Below, piece by piece: positions 8,860-20,427 of a stretch of 27,500 bases of DNA. This DNA is from Chrysomallon squamiferum (Eukaryota; Mollusca; Gastropoda; Neomphalida; Peltospiridae). The translations under genes and the position numbers were made by a program. Numbering within the stretch: position 1 is the stretch's first letter; each line of letters begins with the position of its first letter. Where the stretch lies: assembly GCA_012295275.1 (NCBI GenBank), contig CM022671.1, forward strand, positions 21,302,822 through 21,330,321, written 5' to 3'. The notes beneath the pieces were generated by a model that saw only the letters and a list, made by a program, of their open reading frames with translations, was not told where the DNA came from and made no database searches.

Positions 8860-9737
8860 ATTAGCAGTACGTAGAATACAATTACGTAACCATTGCTATG
8901 GTAAACTTTAAACAGGATGCAAATTATACGCAAATATATGTAAAACAGCAAACCGCTCATTAATACATTCATATACAAAAAGGTTTTCTGTCTGACGTTT
9001 GTTAAACATTCTTTACAAAATTTTTACTAATTTATGTATGAAAACGAAATGCTTTACATTTAAGTTCGAGGCGGTTGTCTTTCCCTTTTCTATTTTTAAT
9101 TACTCTGAGATACAATCTTTTTGTTTGAATACTGCTTCATTGTACAGTCTATTCTCTTATACAGCAATAAAACCAACAGTCATAGCGGGGATCTTTATTT
9201 ATCTTTTCTTTGGATTATTATTTATTAAAACGATCTTTCTTTTTTCAGATCGAATCGAGAATGAATAATGAGGAAAAAATAAATACAGAAGAAAAAGAAA
9301 GAAAGAAGAAATGTTTTATTTAATGTCACATTGAAATCATTTCCAAGGAATCTATGGTTATATGCCGTAATCATTATTACTGTTTATAACTTTAAGACTA
9401 ATAAAGGTTTTTTTAAATAAAGGAATTAACTACCAGTTTATAGATCGAGATGCATCCAGACATTGCAAATATAGTCAGTTTAAATTTCTTTTATAACAGT
9501 CAATATGCTGAATTAAAACATACTAAAGGGGCAGCATCTCTCAAACATCTGTAGCAAACACGTCTTACAACAAATAATTCTATTCACTGGTTTAATTCCT
9601 AGTCTAATAACTTGTAATATATATATATATATACACCTACATACCAGTGTATATAGTTATGTGTATGTTTGTTTGTGTGTATGTACACACATATATACAC
9701 ATACATTCATATATGTCTATGTGTGTTTATAAACATG

Positions 9738-9771
<34 letters not shown>

Positions 9772-9915
9772 TTTGTAACGTTAAAACTGATGGACTTTTC
9801 GTTGCTTTCTTAAGTATTGCCTTTACGTACTATTACATTTAAACGGACAAAATCTCCGACAGATCTCTGTTGTTTTTAGACATAATATTAATGTACTTTT
9901 TTTTAACTTAAATCT

Positions 9916-10002
<87 letters not shown>

Positions 10003-10575
10003 CGATTTATAAATTAGATAGAACCAATGAGAAAACGGATTACCATGAAAAATATTATAAATTACGGTCTGCAGGCTCAACAGCTTGCTCCTTTATTATC
10101 AGAAAAGACTTGATCGCCACTAACTAAATAAAACAACAATTTGAATGAATACAAAAATTTATTTAAATCATTTATTCGTAATATCAGATAAACAGTTTTA
10201 ACAAAATTACATTCTTAGGCAATCTCATGGTTTTTGAAACTATATTTTAAATAATTTCATTTCGTGTTACTGTTTTTTTCTTGTTCTGTGCAGTAACCTC
10301 AATTTTCATGATTTATTCTAAGGTCTGTGACCTTTTCCTGCCCAGATAAACAGTGTATCGTGACGGTGTTATCTGAGAAAGGCTTCAGTAACAGAAACTA
10401 GTGTCAACTGTTTTAAATATTTTAATAGTAACGTGCAAAAGCCGTCAAGCGTACTATTGTAAGCGCCATTAATTTTCACCTTCTGCGCCGAGAAGTGTAA
10501 ACCTATACTTCTACCCTGATCAACTGAGAGCCGTTTATTGCTTTACTATTGTTTTCATTATTATTTTAAATTTAG
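8860..10575. other. Intergenic region between GPCR and candidate NOS-B 5' exon
   Basis: It contains (AC)n 9745-9771, (AAT)n 9919-9963 and (AAAT)n 9964-10001. An inverted nuclear-receptor-type palindrome AAGGTCTGTGACCTT lies at 10320-10334 (IR-1 spacing, one half-site with one mismatch). An 89-codon plus-strand ORF at 8999-9268 has no recognisable motif. I see no supported gene. Confidence 0.6.
8891..8924. promoter_or_regulatory. Candidate promoter elements upstream of NOS-B
   Basis: A near-palindrome reads GTAACCATTGCTATGGTAAAC (starting near 8886), resembling an RFX X-box. An octamer ATGCAAAT lies at 8917-8924. Both are within about 140 bp upstream of the candidate NOS-B first exon. Matches are by eye and function is inferred. 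Confidence 0.25.
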
Positions 10576-10772
10576 CTATCTATATATATCTATATCTATA
10601 TCCCTGTTTGTCTCTCAATCCAACCATCCATCCTTCTATCTATCTGTTTCTTTCTATTTACCTATCTATCTTTCTTTCTATCTGTCTATCTATCTATAAA
10701 TATGTATATAGATCCATCTATCTATCCATCTATTTATATGTTTGTTTATCTATCTATCTATCTATCTGTCTG

Positions 10773-10836
<64 letters not shown>
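10576..10836. repeat. (TATC)n tetranucleotide array
   Basis: A degenerate TATC/TGTC/CATC array becomes nearly perfect (TATC)n from about 10770 to 10834. It lies about 290 bp past the GPCR stop. The open frame it creates encodes only an IYLS repeat and is not a gene. Confidence 0.95.
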
Positions 10837-10837
<1 letters not shown>

Positions 10838-11088
10838 ATTATGCTGGTTAAGTTTTAGGATGAATTTGTTTTATCTGGGTTTTTCGGGAATAAAACATTA
10901 GAAAAAAAACCCAGGTTTGTCATCAACACATTGTTTCATTTTATTCGTTTATTTACATTACGATCAAATAAGAACGTTTGTCTCTGTATTTCACGAAATA
11001 AATGGTGAAAGGCAAAAAACAAACATTTAAACAACAATAACAATATTGAAAAAAACACCAGTGTATATACTGCATTCATAATTTAATT

Positions 11089-11098
11089 TTTATTTATT
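11089..11098 (-). terminator. Candidate GPCR polyadenylation signals
   Basis: Two overlapping minus-strand AATAAA motifs (11098-11093 and 11094-11089) lie 24-33 nt past the TAA that ends the continued GPCR frame. They fit a short 3'UTR. In AT-rich DNA such hexamers are common, so this is tentative. Confidence 0.35.
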
Positions 11099-11121
11099 TA
11101 GTTATTTTGTCACTCGGTACG

Positions 11122-12440
11122 TTAGTGAGTTCCTATATTTGTGTTTGTATTGCTGTTCGAGAATGTCCCTGGGTTGTTGCTTGCCTGCGTCATCGAAATC
11201 TGGTTTGACTGCGTACACGACGTCGCCTCAGTGGCAGAATCGGCCGTTCTCGCCTTGCAGGTGACCCACTGCAATATTCTGTCACGAAATATGTCGTTGA
11301 AAGCTGTGTACAGGAAAGAAATTACTGGAATAATTTATCAACTCCAGCACTTGAGATAGCTCTCTAATGATTATTAGAGTTGTGTCCCTTGTTGTGACCA
11401 AACTCTCTTTGCGAGAAAACGCGAGATTGTAGCTAACCATGGCAGGCGTCAGAAGGATGACGTAAGTAACGCTGAGACTAATCAGCATGGCGGTGGCTTT
11501 GATGTAGCCCTCGTTTTGTCCGGAAGCGCTGGAGATCTGTGACCTTAACACCATGTGTCTGCGCAGAACGACGCAAGTGATCGGCGTCAGAACAAGCATT
11601 ATGGCCATCGGCAGAACCACTATCAACACAGATCCAATGACGATCAGCAACATCGCTTTCTTTTGCGATTCTGGCGTCACAATCGTCTGGATGCACAAAC
11701 CATCGACGATGTCGGCTGTCGTGATCCAGATGCTGCAGTAAGCGGAGGAGGCGAGGACAACGCAGACGATGCTGATAACAGTTCGTGTTCTTGTACAAAT
11801 CCGTTTGACTTTCAGAGGAAAGCAGACGGCAATAAATCTCTCAAAACAAACCAGTACTATGAGCCAGGCAGAAACCATTTTTGAAGCTCGGCGAATGAAA
11901 TTATATATTTTACAAGAGGCGCTGTTTACTGAGGGTAAGTCAGCACCAATGAAATCGATGACGAAGGGTTTGTTGAACGGCACCGCCAACAGAACGACGT
12001 TGTCAGCCACGGCCAGCGACGTCAGAATGATGCTCCAGGTCATGTATCTAAATGGTTTTGTACTCATGGTCGCTATGGTCACAGAGTTTCCAATACTGCC
12101 AATCACTAAAGCTATAGGCAGAGTTATCTTTCCGGCATAGTCTTGATATGTGGATATCTTTGATGTGTTGTATTCTCCAGTTGTTTCAGAATCTTCACGG
12201 ACTGTCGCTTTGGGAAAATTGCCTTTACCATAGTTGTTTGTAGAAATCTGCATCGTCTGCTGTGGTGATGTTCTGCGACTCAAAGACAGATCAGTAGATA
12301 CAGAGGATTCGTTGCCTGGTTGTCCAGATACGTTAGACTCCTCCAGATTATTGTTTGGTGAAGCTGTCACATTCTCACCTTCTGTCTGAGCAAACAGTAT
12401 GGCCGCAGTAAAAACGTGCATCCAAATCCCTATTGTTTTC
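11122..12440 (-). CDS. GPCR main exon with seven membrane segments
   Basis: Acceptor GATGTTTTAG| at 12441, then 19 bases before the ATG at 12421. Hydrophobic segments fall at about residues 97-118, 127-150, 170-200, 213-236, 257-285, 308-332 and 349-371 (numbered from MHVF). The conceptual reading frame breaks once, after NFF. The C-terminal tail downstream of the break is Ser/Thr/Asn-rich, which fits a GPCR cytoplasmic tail. Confidence 0.9.
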
Positions 12441-14305
12441 CTAAAACATCAGATATATATAGATAAATTACAGCTATTTAAACACATACAAGCGAATATA
12501 AATACATGCATACAAACGTCATATAATGAATTTTAAATGCATGCATACATATGTCATATAATGAATTTAAATGCATGCATACAAACGTCATATAATGAAT
12601 TTACATGCATGCATACATACGTCATATAATGAATTTAAATGCATGCATACAAACGTCATATAATGAATTTACATACATGCATACATACGTCATATAATGA
12701 ATTTAAATGCATGCATACATACGTCATATAATGAATTTACATGCATGCATACATACGTCATATAATGAATTTACATGCATGCATACATACGTCATATAAT
12801 GAATTTAAATACATGCATACAGACGTCATATAATTAATTTAAATGCATGCATACAGACGTCATATAATTAATTTTAAATGCATGCATACATACGTCATAT
12901 AATGAATTTTAAATGCATGCATACATACGTCATATAATGAATTTTAAATGCATGCATACATACGTCATATAATGAATTTTAAATGCATGCATACAAACGT
13001 CATTTAATAAATTTTAAATGCATGCATACAAACGTCATCAAATGAATTCAAATGCATGCATACAGCCGTCATATAATGAAGACTTTGATAGTTATCTGAA
13101 TACTTTAATGCAGGTCTTTTTTTTTGTGGGTTAAAAGTGGGTTAATGAACTGATTGTGGACCATGAATTGTTAACGCTCAGAACAGAATGCTCATGCTTT
13201 TATATGAACATGTCACGAATCGAGAATTTAAGGTGCTCAAGAGACACTCATCTTTCCACCTATGAAGTTGTTTTTACACCATTTAAAATCAATATTTAAT
13301 GGACAACGTCAAATACTTCACTTCGTTTGAATTTTGATTATTCCTTCCAGTAATAAAAAAAAAAAAACAAAAAAAAAATAAATAAATAAATAAAATAAAA
13401 TGATGGATGTTTTCCACGGATCAGAACGGTCATATTTCACATGTTGTTGTCAGTGTTATTTGTCTCAATAGCTCGTAAATTTACAATATCTCGTTCTGAA
13501 CAAAAATCAGTTAACGCTGGTTTGAAACAAATTAATGCAAATATTAAATGTGCATTTGTCTTTACGTCTGACAGCCGATTTGTCACTGCGCTGTGTTTAT
13601 TATAGACTTCATGTTTCTGCGTAAAATATTCCATATGTAATAGGAAGCCAACGTATTAATCATGTTTCGTTTATTTAACATTTCCGTCATGACATTTATT
13701 ACGAAATTAAGGTTTAATAATGAACCTGCAATTTTACTAAAAGATTAAGTGAAAAATATACATACATAATACATACATACATACATACATACACACATAC
13801 ACACATACAAACATACACACATACACACACACATACATACACACATACATACATACATACATATACAAAAATATACAAACGTATGCAAACATATATATAT
13901 ATATATATATATACACCCACACACACACACATATATAGATACATACACAAACTAAATACACACATAATACGTATATGCATGACAGATAAACATATCCTTA
14001 AATACAGTTTATACATGTTTAATCTTAAAATGTCTATTCTCCAGCCGCCTGTGTCTTTTCTCTACATATTACAATTTGTCTGTGCCCATAGTAACAAAAG
14101 AAATAATTATATCATTTTCACAGTTGTACCGATATTCGCATCATATAATAATAAAATAATCGTTACAGGCAAGAAATCCGAAATGTATATCTTACTATCT
14201 GGCACACATTAACAATAAAATATTAATCAAAGTCGTAATTCCTGATACACACATGATGTAATAAATATTTCTTCTTTTTCTTTCTTGCTTTTATTATTAT
14301 TATTA

Positions 14306-14364
<59 letters not shown>

Positions 14365-14476
14365 TTATTATTATTTATTTTATTTATTTATTTATTTATT
14401 TATTGTTGTTTTATTGTTTTTTTGTTTTTTGTTTACGTTTTCCATAACAGTAGAGTTCAGACGATAACAGCAGATA

Positions 14477-14507
<31 letters not shown>

Positions 14508-14508
14508 T

Positions 14509-14580
<72 letters not shown>

Positions 14581-15734
14581 TGTAGATCGATAGATAGACA
14601 GACAGATTGATATATTCAGATATACTCGTCACCTATATTTCATATAATTATTAGAAAGCTTGAAGTATACTAGCGAAAACAGAAACAAAGCTTTGATCAT
14701 AGTAATCAGACTTTTTTCTTAATCAGTTCTTTATTTTTACAAAGGTGATCGTGTCTATAGTTTTCAAGCGTCAACGGTCACGTTGATAAGCTGAAATAAA
14801 AAAGATGTATTGGTTATTCCGTTTATGTGTTTCAGTTGTCTTGTCTTTTTTTTGTGTGTGTGTGTTATTGATAAGTTATAAGAAATGTGATATTTGTCAT
14901 ACTCTATTCTGACTGTAGATCATTTTAATATCAGAAGTTGTTATTTTCGTTGAAGATGTTATTAATAACAAAACGAAGAAGAAGAAAAAAGAAGATGATG
15001 ACGATGAAGATGAAGATGATGATAATGATGATGATGATGATGAAGAAAAACAAGAAGAAGAGAAAGAAAAATAACAACAACGTTAAAGATTATTGTAATT
15101 ACATGAACATTAATTAGCAGTTAATCTTGCCTGTCGTGAGAATAATAATTTTAAAAATCATTTCAAAATTTTAAAAATGTTTCATTGATTCGCACCTCTC
15201 TGTTTTTTCTTCATCACATTCAAAATCGAACTGTTGAAGATATTTGTCAAAACTAGATAATGATAGTGTATTGTAACGAAGTTAATTTTTAGTTGTTTTT
15301 ATTTCTTTATTTAATTAATACTCTTTGAACGGGAGAATTCTTATAGATTTTTAAATTATTTATTATTATTACTACTGCTGCTGCTACTATTACTACTACT
15401 GCTACTATTATTACTACTATTACTATTATCATTATAATCGTCGTCATCATCATCATCATCATCATTATTATTATTATAAATATTATTATTATTATTATTA
15501 ATATTATTATTGTTGTTGTTGTTGTTGTTGTTTTTATTATTACTATTACTATTATTATTATAACAAATTATTTATTTTAAATTAAAAATATATATTTACT
15601 GATATAGCTATTTAATTGTCAGATATCACAACTGTCACATATTTTAAAACTGTACATTTGTCTTACCTCATTTCGAACTCTCCGGAAGTTGCCTGCTGAA
15701 CTTGAGCTACGAAATCTGAACTGGTTCTTGTCAT
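11122..15734 (-). CDS. Class A (rhodopsin-like) peptide-type GPCR, two coding exons, one-base frameshift in TM7
   Basis: Exon 1 (15734-15667) gives MTRTSSDFV... or the inner start MRKTIGIWMHVF; exon 2 is 12440-11122. Counting from MHVF (12421), the extracellular N-terminus has sequons NVT, NVS, NES and NTS. TM1 has GNSV (N112), TM2 LAVAD (D140), TM3 CF-ERF-IAV (E194, R195) in place of DRY, and C170/C243 can form the usual disulfide. TM6 has VILLTP without CWxP. TM7 reads LINYSSNFF, where one extra base (11313/11314) shifts the frame to a stop at about 11284. The other frame continues LYTAFNDIFRDRIL and stays open for 63 codons to TAA at 11124-11122. It resembles lophotrochozoan FMRFamide-receptor-like orphan receptors; the ligand is unknown. 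It lies between two NOS gene parts on the same strand. Either it is a recent pseudogene or allele, or the base is a sequencing error. Confidence 0.88.
12499..13080. repeat. ~34-bp satellite array, about 17 copies, in GPCR intron
   Basis: The unit is roughly ACGTCATATAATGAATTT followed by AAATGCATGCATAC. Units are about 34 bp in the left half and 35 bp (an extra T) in the right half. Left-half copies alternate AAATGCATG and ACATGCATG forms, suggesting dimer amplification. Every unit carries a TGACGT half-CRE and the palindrome ATGCATGCAT (one to two mismatches in some). It begins about 60 bp upstream of the main exon acceptor. Confidence 0.95.
13081..15666. other. Rest of GPCR intron: microsatellites and unique AT-rich DNA
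   Basis: It contains a CA/ATAC-rich tract at 13753-13937 and a compound (TTA)n-(TTTA)n-(TCTA)n-(GA)n array at 14289-14576. A GAA/GAT-rich run lies near 14985-15070 and mixed TTA/GTT/CTA repeats at 15354-15560. The translated repeats give only low-complexity peptides. No gene is supported. Confidence 0.8.
14289..14576. repeat. Compound microsatellite (TTA)n-(TTTA)n-(TCTA)n-(GA)n
   Basis: About 75 bp of TTA is followed by TTTA units, a 60-bp unique linker, TCTA units (14476-14506) and about 58 bp of GA. It is followed by GATAGACAGACA. This is pure low-complexity DNA. Confidence 0.95.
15667..15734 (-). CDS. GPCR 5' coding exon (start codon exon)
   Basis: Donor GAAATGAG|GTAAGA at 15666. Two in-frame ATGs occur, at 15734 and 15671. 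Joining its last two bases AG to the acceptor TGATGTTTTAG| at 12441 keeps the GPCR frame and gives MRKTIGIWMHVFTAAILFAQ, a good signal-peptide-like start from the inner ATG. An out-of-frame upstream ORF of 12 codons (15787-15749) precedes it. The pairing is inferred from phase and the signal peptide; no transcript was available. Confidence 0.6.
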
Positions 15735-15758
15735 TGTCGAAGTCTTCCTTATGAATGC

Positions 15759-15766
15759 GACGTCAC
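15759..15766. promoter_or_regulatory. CRE-like site upstream of GPCR start codon
   Basis: GACGTCAC (CGACGTCA core) lies 25 bp upstream of the outer ATG, within the predicted 5'UTR or proximal promoter. It matches the ACGTCA half of a CREB/ATF site. Function is inferred only. Confidence 0.3.
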
Positions 15767-15789
15767 AACCTCGTTTTGAACTGTCATAT

Positions 15790-16129
15790 CGCTCAGAAAT
15801 AATTACATATTTTATCTGTATGAAAAAGAATCATGCGTCGAATATAAATTGAATGTGAAAGATCTTTGAACGATATTAATCTGGTACAAAGATTTTTTTT
15901 TTCCATTTTACATTAAGAATAGCTATTTGTAATTAACTTTCTTGCCATACTATTTGTCTCTGTGGATATCTGTCCGTCTGTCTAGCTATCTAACTATCTA
16001 TCTATCATATATAAATATATATATATAACTTTTTGTATCTATCTGTATTTATATATCTATCTGTTTGTTTCTGTTTACTATTTGAGTGTCAATTGTTTTT
16101 TTTTTTTTTTTATTTGTATATATATATAT

Positions 16130-16164
<35 letters not shown>

Positions 16165-18705
16165 TTTTAAATGTTATTATAAGATCTTTATATCCTTGCT
16201 TCCTCTGATTTCGCTGGATTCTCTTCTTTCAGAGTGTTAGAAAATATCCTCAAATATATATATATGTATATATATATATTTTTTCCCAAACCCTTGTTTA
16301 TTCAGATGATGCTGTTGTTACGTAAAAATCAACAGGAATAACCAGAAATTATCGGAAATGGAATTACTAATGAGATATCACGCCATTCCAGACGCCAAAA
16401 TCCGGGGCAAAAGGTAAGACGGAACCAAAAGCAAATGAAACTAATTTCACTAGAAATTATCTGGTTAACTGCATGTATCCAGCCTTCGCTCTGCAGGTCC
16501 TACTTAAATTACATAACGACAAAAATATTAACAATCTAGCAAAATAAAGCCAAGCCAATTAGTAGTCTTGGTTTGCTTTTTTGTATGATGTTGCTCAAGC
16601 TCTGTTTCTTTATGAGCTGAACTATTATTTCAATTAAACAAATCAGATCCCCGATTAACTGTATAAGAAGAGAGAAAAAAAAACAGTGCGAAAATTCTTA
16701 ATGATAAATTTTTGAGTAAGCGTTCTTAAGTCTATGTGGAATTTCTAGCTCTCGTTCACAAAAAAAAATAACCTTTCAAAAAACAAAACAAATGTGTAAC
16801 GACTGTTACAAACATATCCAGTGTAATTCAAGATGCTTTTAAATTCAACATTTCGAAATAATTTTTACATACTATGGTTTGATGTCGTTTTTGGAGCAAA
16901 TTGTTTTTGTTTTGTTGTTTATTAATTATAGATAATTAGATATATGCGTAGATAGAACTATATTTATTCTGAAATACATACATGCATACATTCATGCATG
17001 CATGCATATATATATATATATATATACATACCAACATATACGCACAATTGCATACATATGGTCTTCATTGGAGAAAAACTAAATGATTGTATTATTTCAG
17101 ACAGATACATATATAGATAAGTATGTATCTGCGTTGATAGAAATATATTCACACATGCAAACATTCATATATATATATATACTTACATACACAAAGATAC
17201 CAAGATATATAGATACATACATATGCATATATTAAAGAGACAAGACAGTCTCTCATTTTGACAAGATGACTTTGTGTAAACTCTAAAAAGGCTTTACTAG
17301 TTGCTGTTTGTTTTGGGGGTGTTTTTCCTTGTCTTCTTCTTCTTTCTACTTCTGCGTCTTCTTCTTCTTCTTCTTCTTCTTTTAATCCATCATATGGATA
17401 TTATTGTTAGTAGTATTAGGGTTTCGTTCACTTTAGGATGTTATTTATTGCTTAAGTTTGCAGTTGTTATTATTGGTAAAAGCAAATGTTGCTGTCGTTG
17501 AAGCTGCTACACGTAAGACATTCATCGGCATTCCACTCAGTAACACAATAGAAACAAACAACTTATTTTTCCGACAACAATACAGTTTATTTTCCAATAA
17601 TATTTACAAATAACAAACAGATTCGATTTAAAAACAGAGCGACTTCAAAACGTGTCAGAGATTAAAGACATTAAGCGTTTGAGATTAGAAACAGATCGTT
17701 TTAAAGCAACCTTAGCATATAATGACAAATTACATATATTCACTTGCACATTTTACTACAACAGTAATATTACATTAATCTGGCAATATGTACAGTTTTT
17801 AGCATGGTAAAATTATATGCTGTATACACGTGTTCCTAGTATTATTATTATCATTTGTAATATATACAATTTTTAAAACATGATTAAAATATATGTGAAA
17901 AGACTTTATAAACTAAATAAGTATTATAATAAATAAATAAATAAATAAATAAATAAGTAAATAAATAAATTCTAGAAATACTGTGAACAATAAAAAATAC
18001 AAAGTTTTTTATTATTAACAAATAAGTAAATATGTTGTAAATTAATTAAATAATATTATACTAAATAAATAAATATTCAATACATAATAAAAGTAGTATT
18101 AATCAGATAATTAAAAAGACAATTAAAAACTACACACGAAAGTAATAACATACAAAAAGTTCTACAAAATATAAAAAATAAAAAAGTAAAAATGTTAATA
18201 TTAAAAATGAAACAATGAAACAATAACTAATCAATACATATATAGCAATACGCAATTTTATCAAATTAAATTGGTACATACAGGTATAGTTTTTCAAACA
18301 GAAGGTTAAACAAATTATTTCGAAATTATTTATATTAATTAATCGCGGAATTTGCCAAGCGTCTGCTTTTTAATAGACTATATACATTTTTTTTCCTTTT
18401 TTCTTCTTACCGTTTTCAGTGTTTTGATTTAATTAGTTCTTGTTATATTCATAACAGTTACAGAGGTGGTAATACTGGTGAGATTATACTAGTAATAGCA
18501 GCTGAAATATTAGTTATGTTTTTGTTGTTTTCACTGGGTTTCCTTTTTACAATTTTTTTTTTAGTTGTTTTTTTTTGTTGTTTTTTTCTGTTGTTTCACT
18601 GTTAAGTGTTAACTGACACTGTTGCAGAGTACTTATTTAATTTTGTGTTTTTCGTTGTTTTTTATATTTATTTTTATTATTATATTTTATTATTATTATT
18701 ATTAC

Positions 18706-18780
<75 letters not shown>

Positions 18781-19536
18781 TCTATTTTATTTTATTGTTG
18801 TTGTTTATTGATTTATTTGATTTCATGGTTTGTATACATTGTTGCTGTAAATTTCAGCTTTTAAAAATGTTTTATAAGTATTTTTTTACTAGAAATTTAC
18901 CTTTATGGCTACTTGTCTCCGTGTCTTTATTTTAGATGTTTTATCTATAAATATCATTTCAGTTTTAATCGAAGATGGAGGTGACATAATGTAGCAATAG
19001 TACTGGTAGTACTTATAATTGTAGTGGTAGTAGTAGTAGTTGTAGTTGTAGCTGTAGTAGTAGTCGTACTAGTAGTAGTAGAAGCAGTAGAAGTAAAGTA
19101 AGTTGTTCGCAAAAGTCCCTTTCTCTTTCTTAATGTTTTTAATGAAAAAAGTTTTAAATCCAACAATACCACATAATTACAAAAACATTATTGATCTAAA
19201 ACGAAATCGATTGTTGTTTGTGAGCAGTTCAAAACGAAGCAAAAAAAAAATTATATGTGTATTATAATGAAAATATATACCGACGCTCTGAATTAACCCA
19301 TATTATTAAGTTGTTGAAGGGACGTTTTTAAATATACACACAAGTAATTACCTAGCAAGCAGAAAGTTTATTAATTTTCCAATATTACAGAGACGATAGC
19401 GGAACAAATCTTAAGATTACCTTTTCAAAACTTTCGCAACAAACATATATTTAGAAAAAAAGAAAATGAAAACAAATTCTAAACGACAATGGAATTTTTA
19501 ATGTTACGTTCATATTTAATTAATACGGTAAATTAA

Positions 19537-19567
<31 letters not shown>

Positions 19568-19725
19568 AAAATTCTGCTTTCGGTCAAATTGTTTTGATTT
19601 GAAATTTTTGCTAAACTTAGCTAGGATTTTGTGATCAAATTTTCTTTCTGCTCATAATATTATCTTTAATTATTACTTGTTTATTTAAAACCAACAAATT
19701 ACTTGACTTATCTCAAACACAAACG

Positions 19726-19776
<51 letters not shown>

Positions 19777-20427
19777 TTTCCCCAAGTCTTATTAAAAATT
19801 TCAGTAGGTATTGATATGGCTTTTTAAAAACTTGCAGATCAATAGAAATCTGTATTGCTCTTTTTATTTTTTTTTTTTTTTTTTTTTTTTTTTTGTCACC
19901 ATCAACTTTTAATACTTTATCAAAATTGTATGATCAAATTTGATGCCCACTGTCTTCAGTTCGATAAACATAAATATACTTCTACATCAAATGATACAAA
20001 TAGTTTTATACATGAAATTAAAAAAAAAAAAAAAAAAATAATAAATGTGTTTTACTCTAGAATGGTCCATTCTGAATCACTAAATCAATTTGTTTCATTA
20101 TTTTAATTATAGATTATGATCCAACAAAATATTACGGACATCATATCTAAAACCTATCTGTTAGTGATGCACTGAAGACCAGCCATTTTTTTTTTGAATT
20201 AGACATTCCAAGTGCGTTTATTTTCTTGTCACCATAGCGACCATCAAATTAACGTCTAGTTTATGCGTGCAGATTTCAAATACTTCCCTCTGTGGAATGG
20301 TACCATTTCTGTCATTTCGTATTTCAATCACGACGTCTGTCTCAGTTCAACACACATCTGAATTAAATTAAAGTCACCAGTTGAACTAACTCCCCATTTC
20401 TGGAGACAAATGTCAAAAAAAAAAAAA
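15790..20427. other. NOS-A 3' flank and intergenic region to the GPCR gene
   Basis: There is no supported coding sequence. It contains (AAT)n 19727-19775, poly-T 19537-19560 and 19862-19893, degenerate (GTA)n 19019-19092, (TTA)n 18688-18781, (AAAT)n 17931-17970, (TTC)n 17353-17383 and (TTTA)n 16131-16170. On the minus strand 17560-18480 is rich in ATTTA pentamers and ends near an AATAAA, so it may be distal NOS-A 3'UTR. Confidence 0.6.
20217..20222 (-). terminator. Candidate polyadenylation signal of NOS-A
   Basis: AATAAA on the minus strand, about 205 nt past the NOS-A stop codon. Position and motif fit a first poly(A) site. The AT-rich sequence further downstream offers others, so the true 3' end is not settled. 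Confidence 0.4.

Noticed and set aside
8999-9268. 89-codon plus-strand hydrophobic ORF.
   Set aside because: It has no recognisable motif, splice partner or promoter; its Phe/Ile/Leu bias is expected from T-rich DNA.
10608-10901. 97-codon IYLS-repeat ORF.
   Set aside because: It is a translated (TATC)n array, not a protein.
11553-12140. Plus-strand ORFs of 62-123 codons opposite the GPCR exon, and a 106-codon minus-strand shadow.
   Set aside because: They are other-frame readings of the GPCR coding sequence and have no motifs of their own.
13714-14016. Cys/Val/Tyr-rich repeat ORFs.
   Set aside because: They come from CA/ATAC microsatellite translation in alternative frames.
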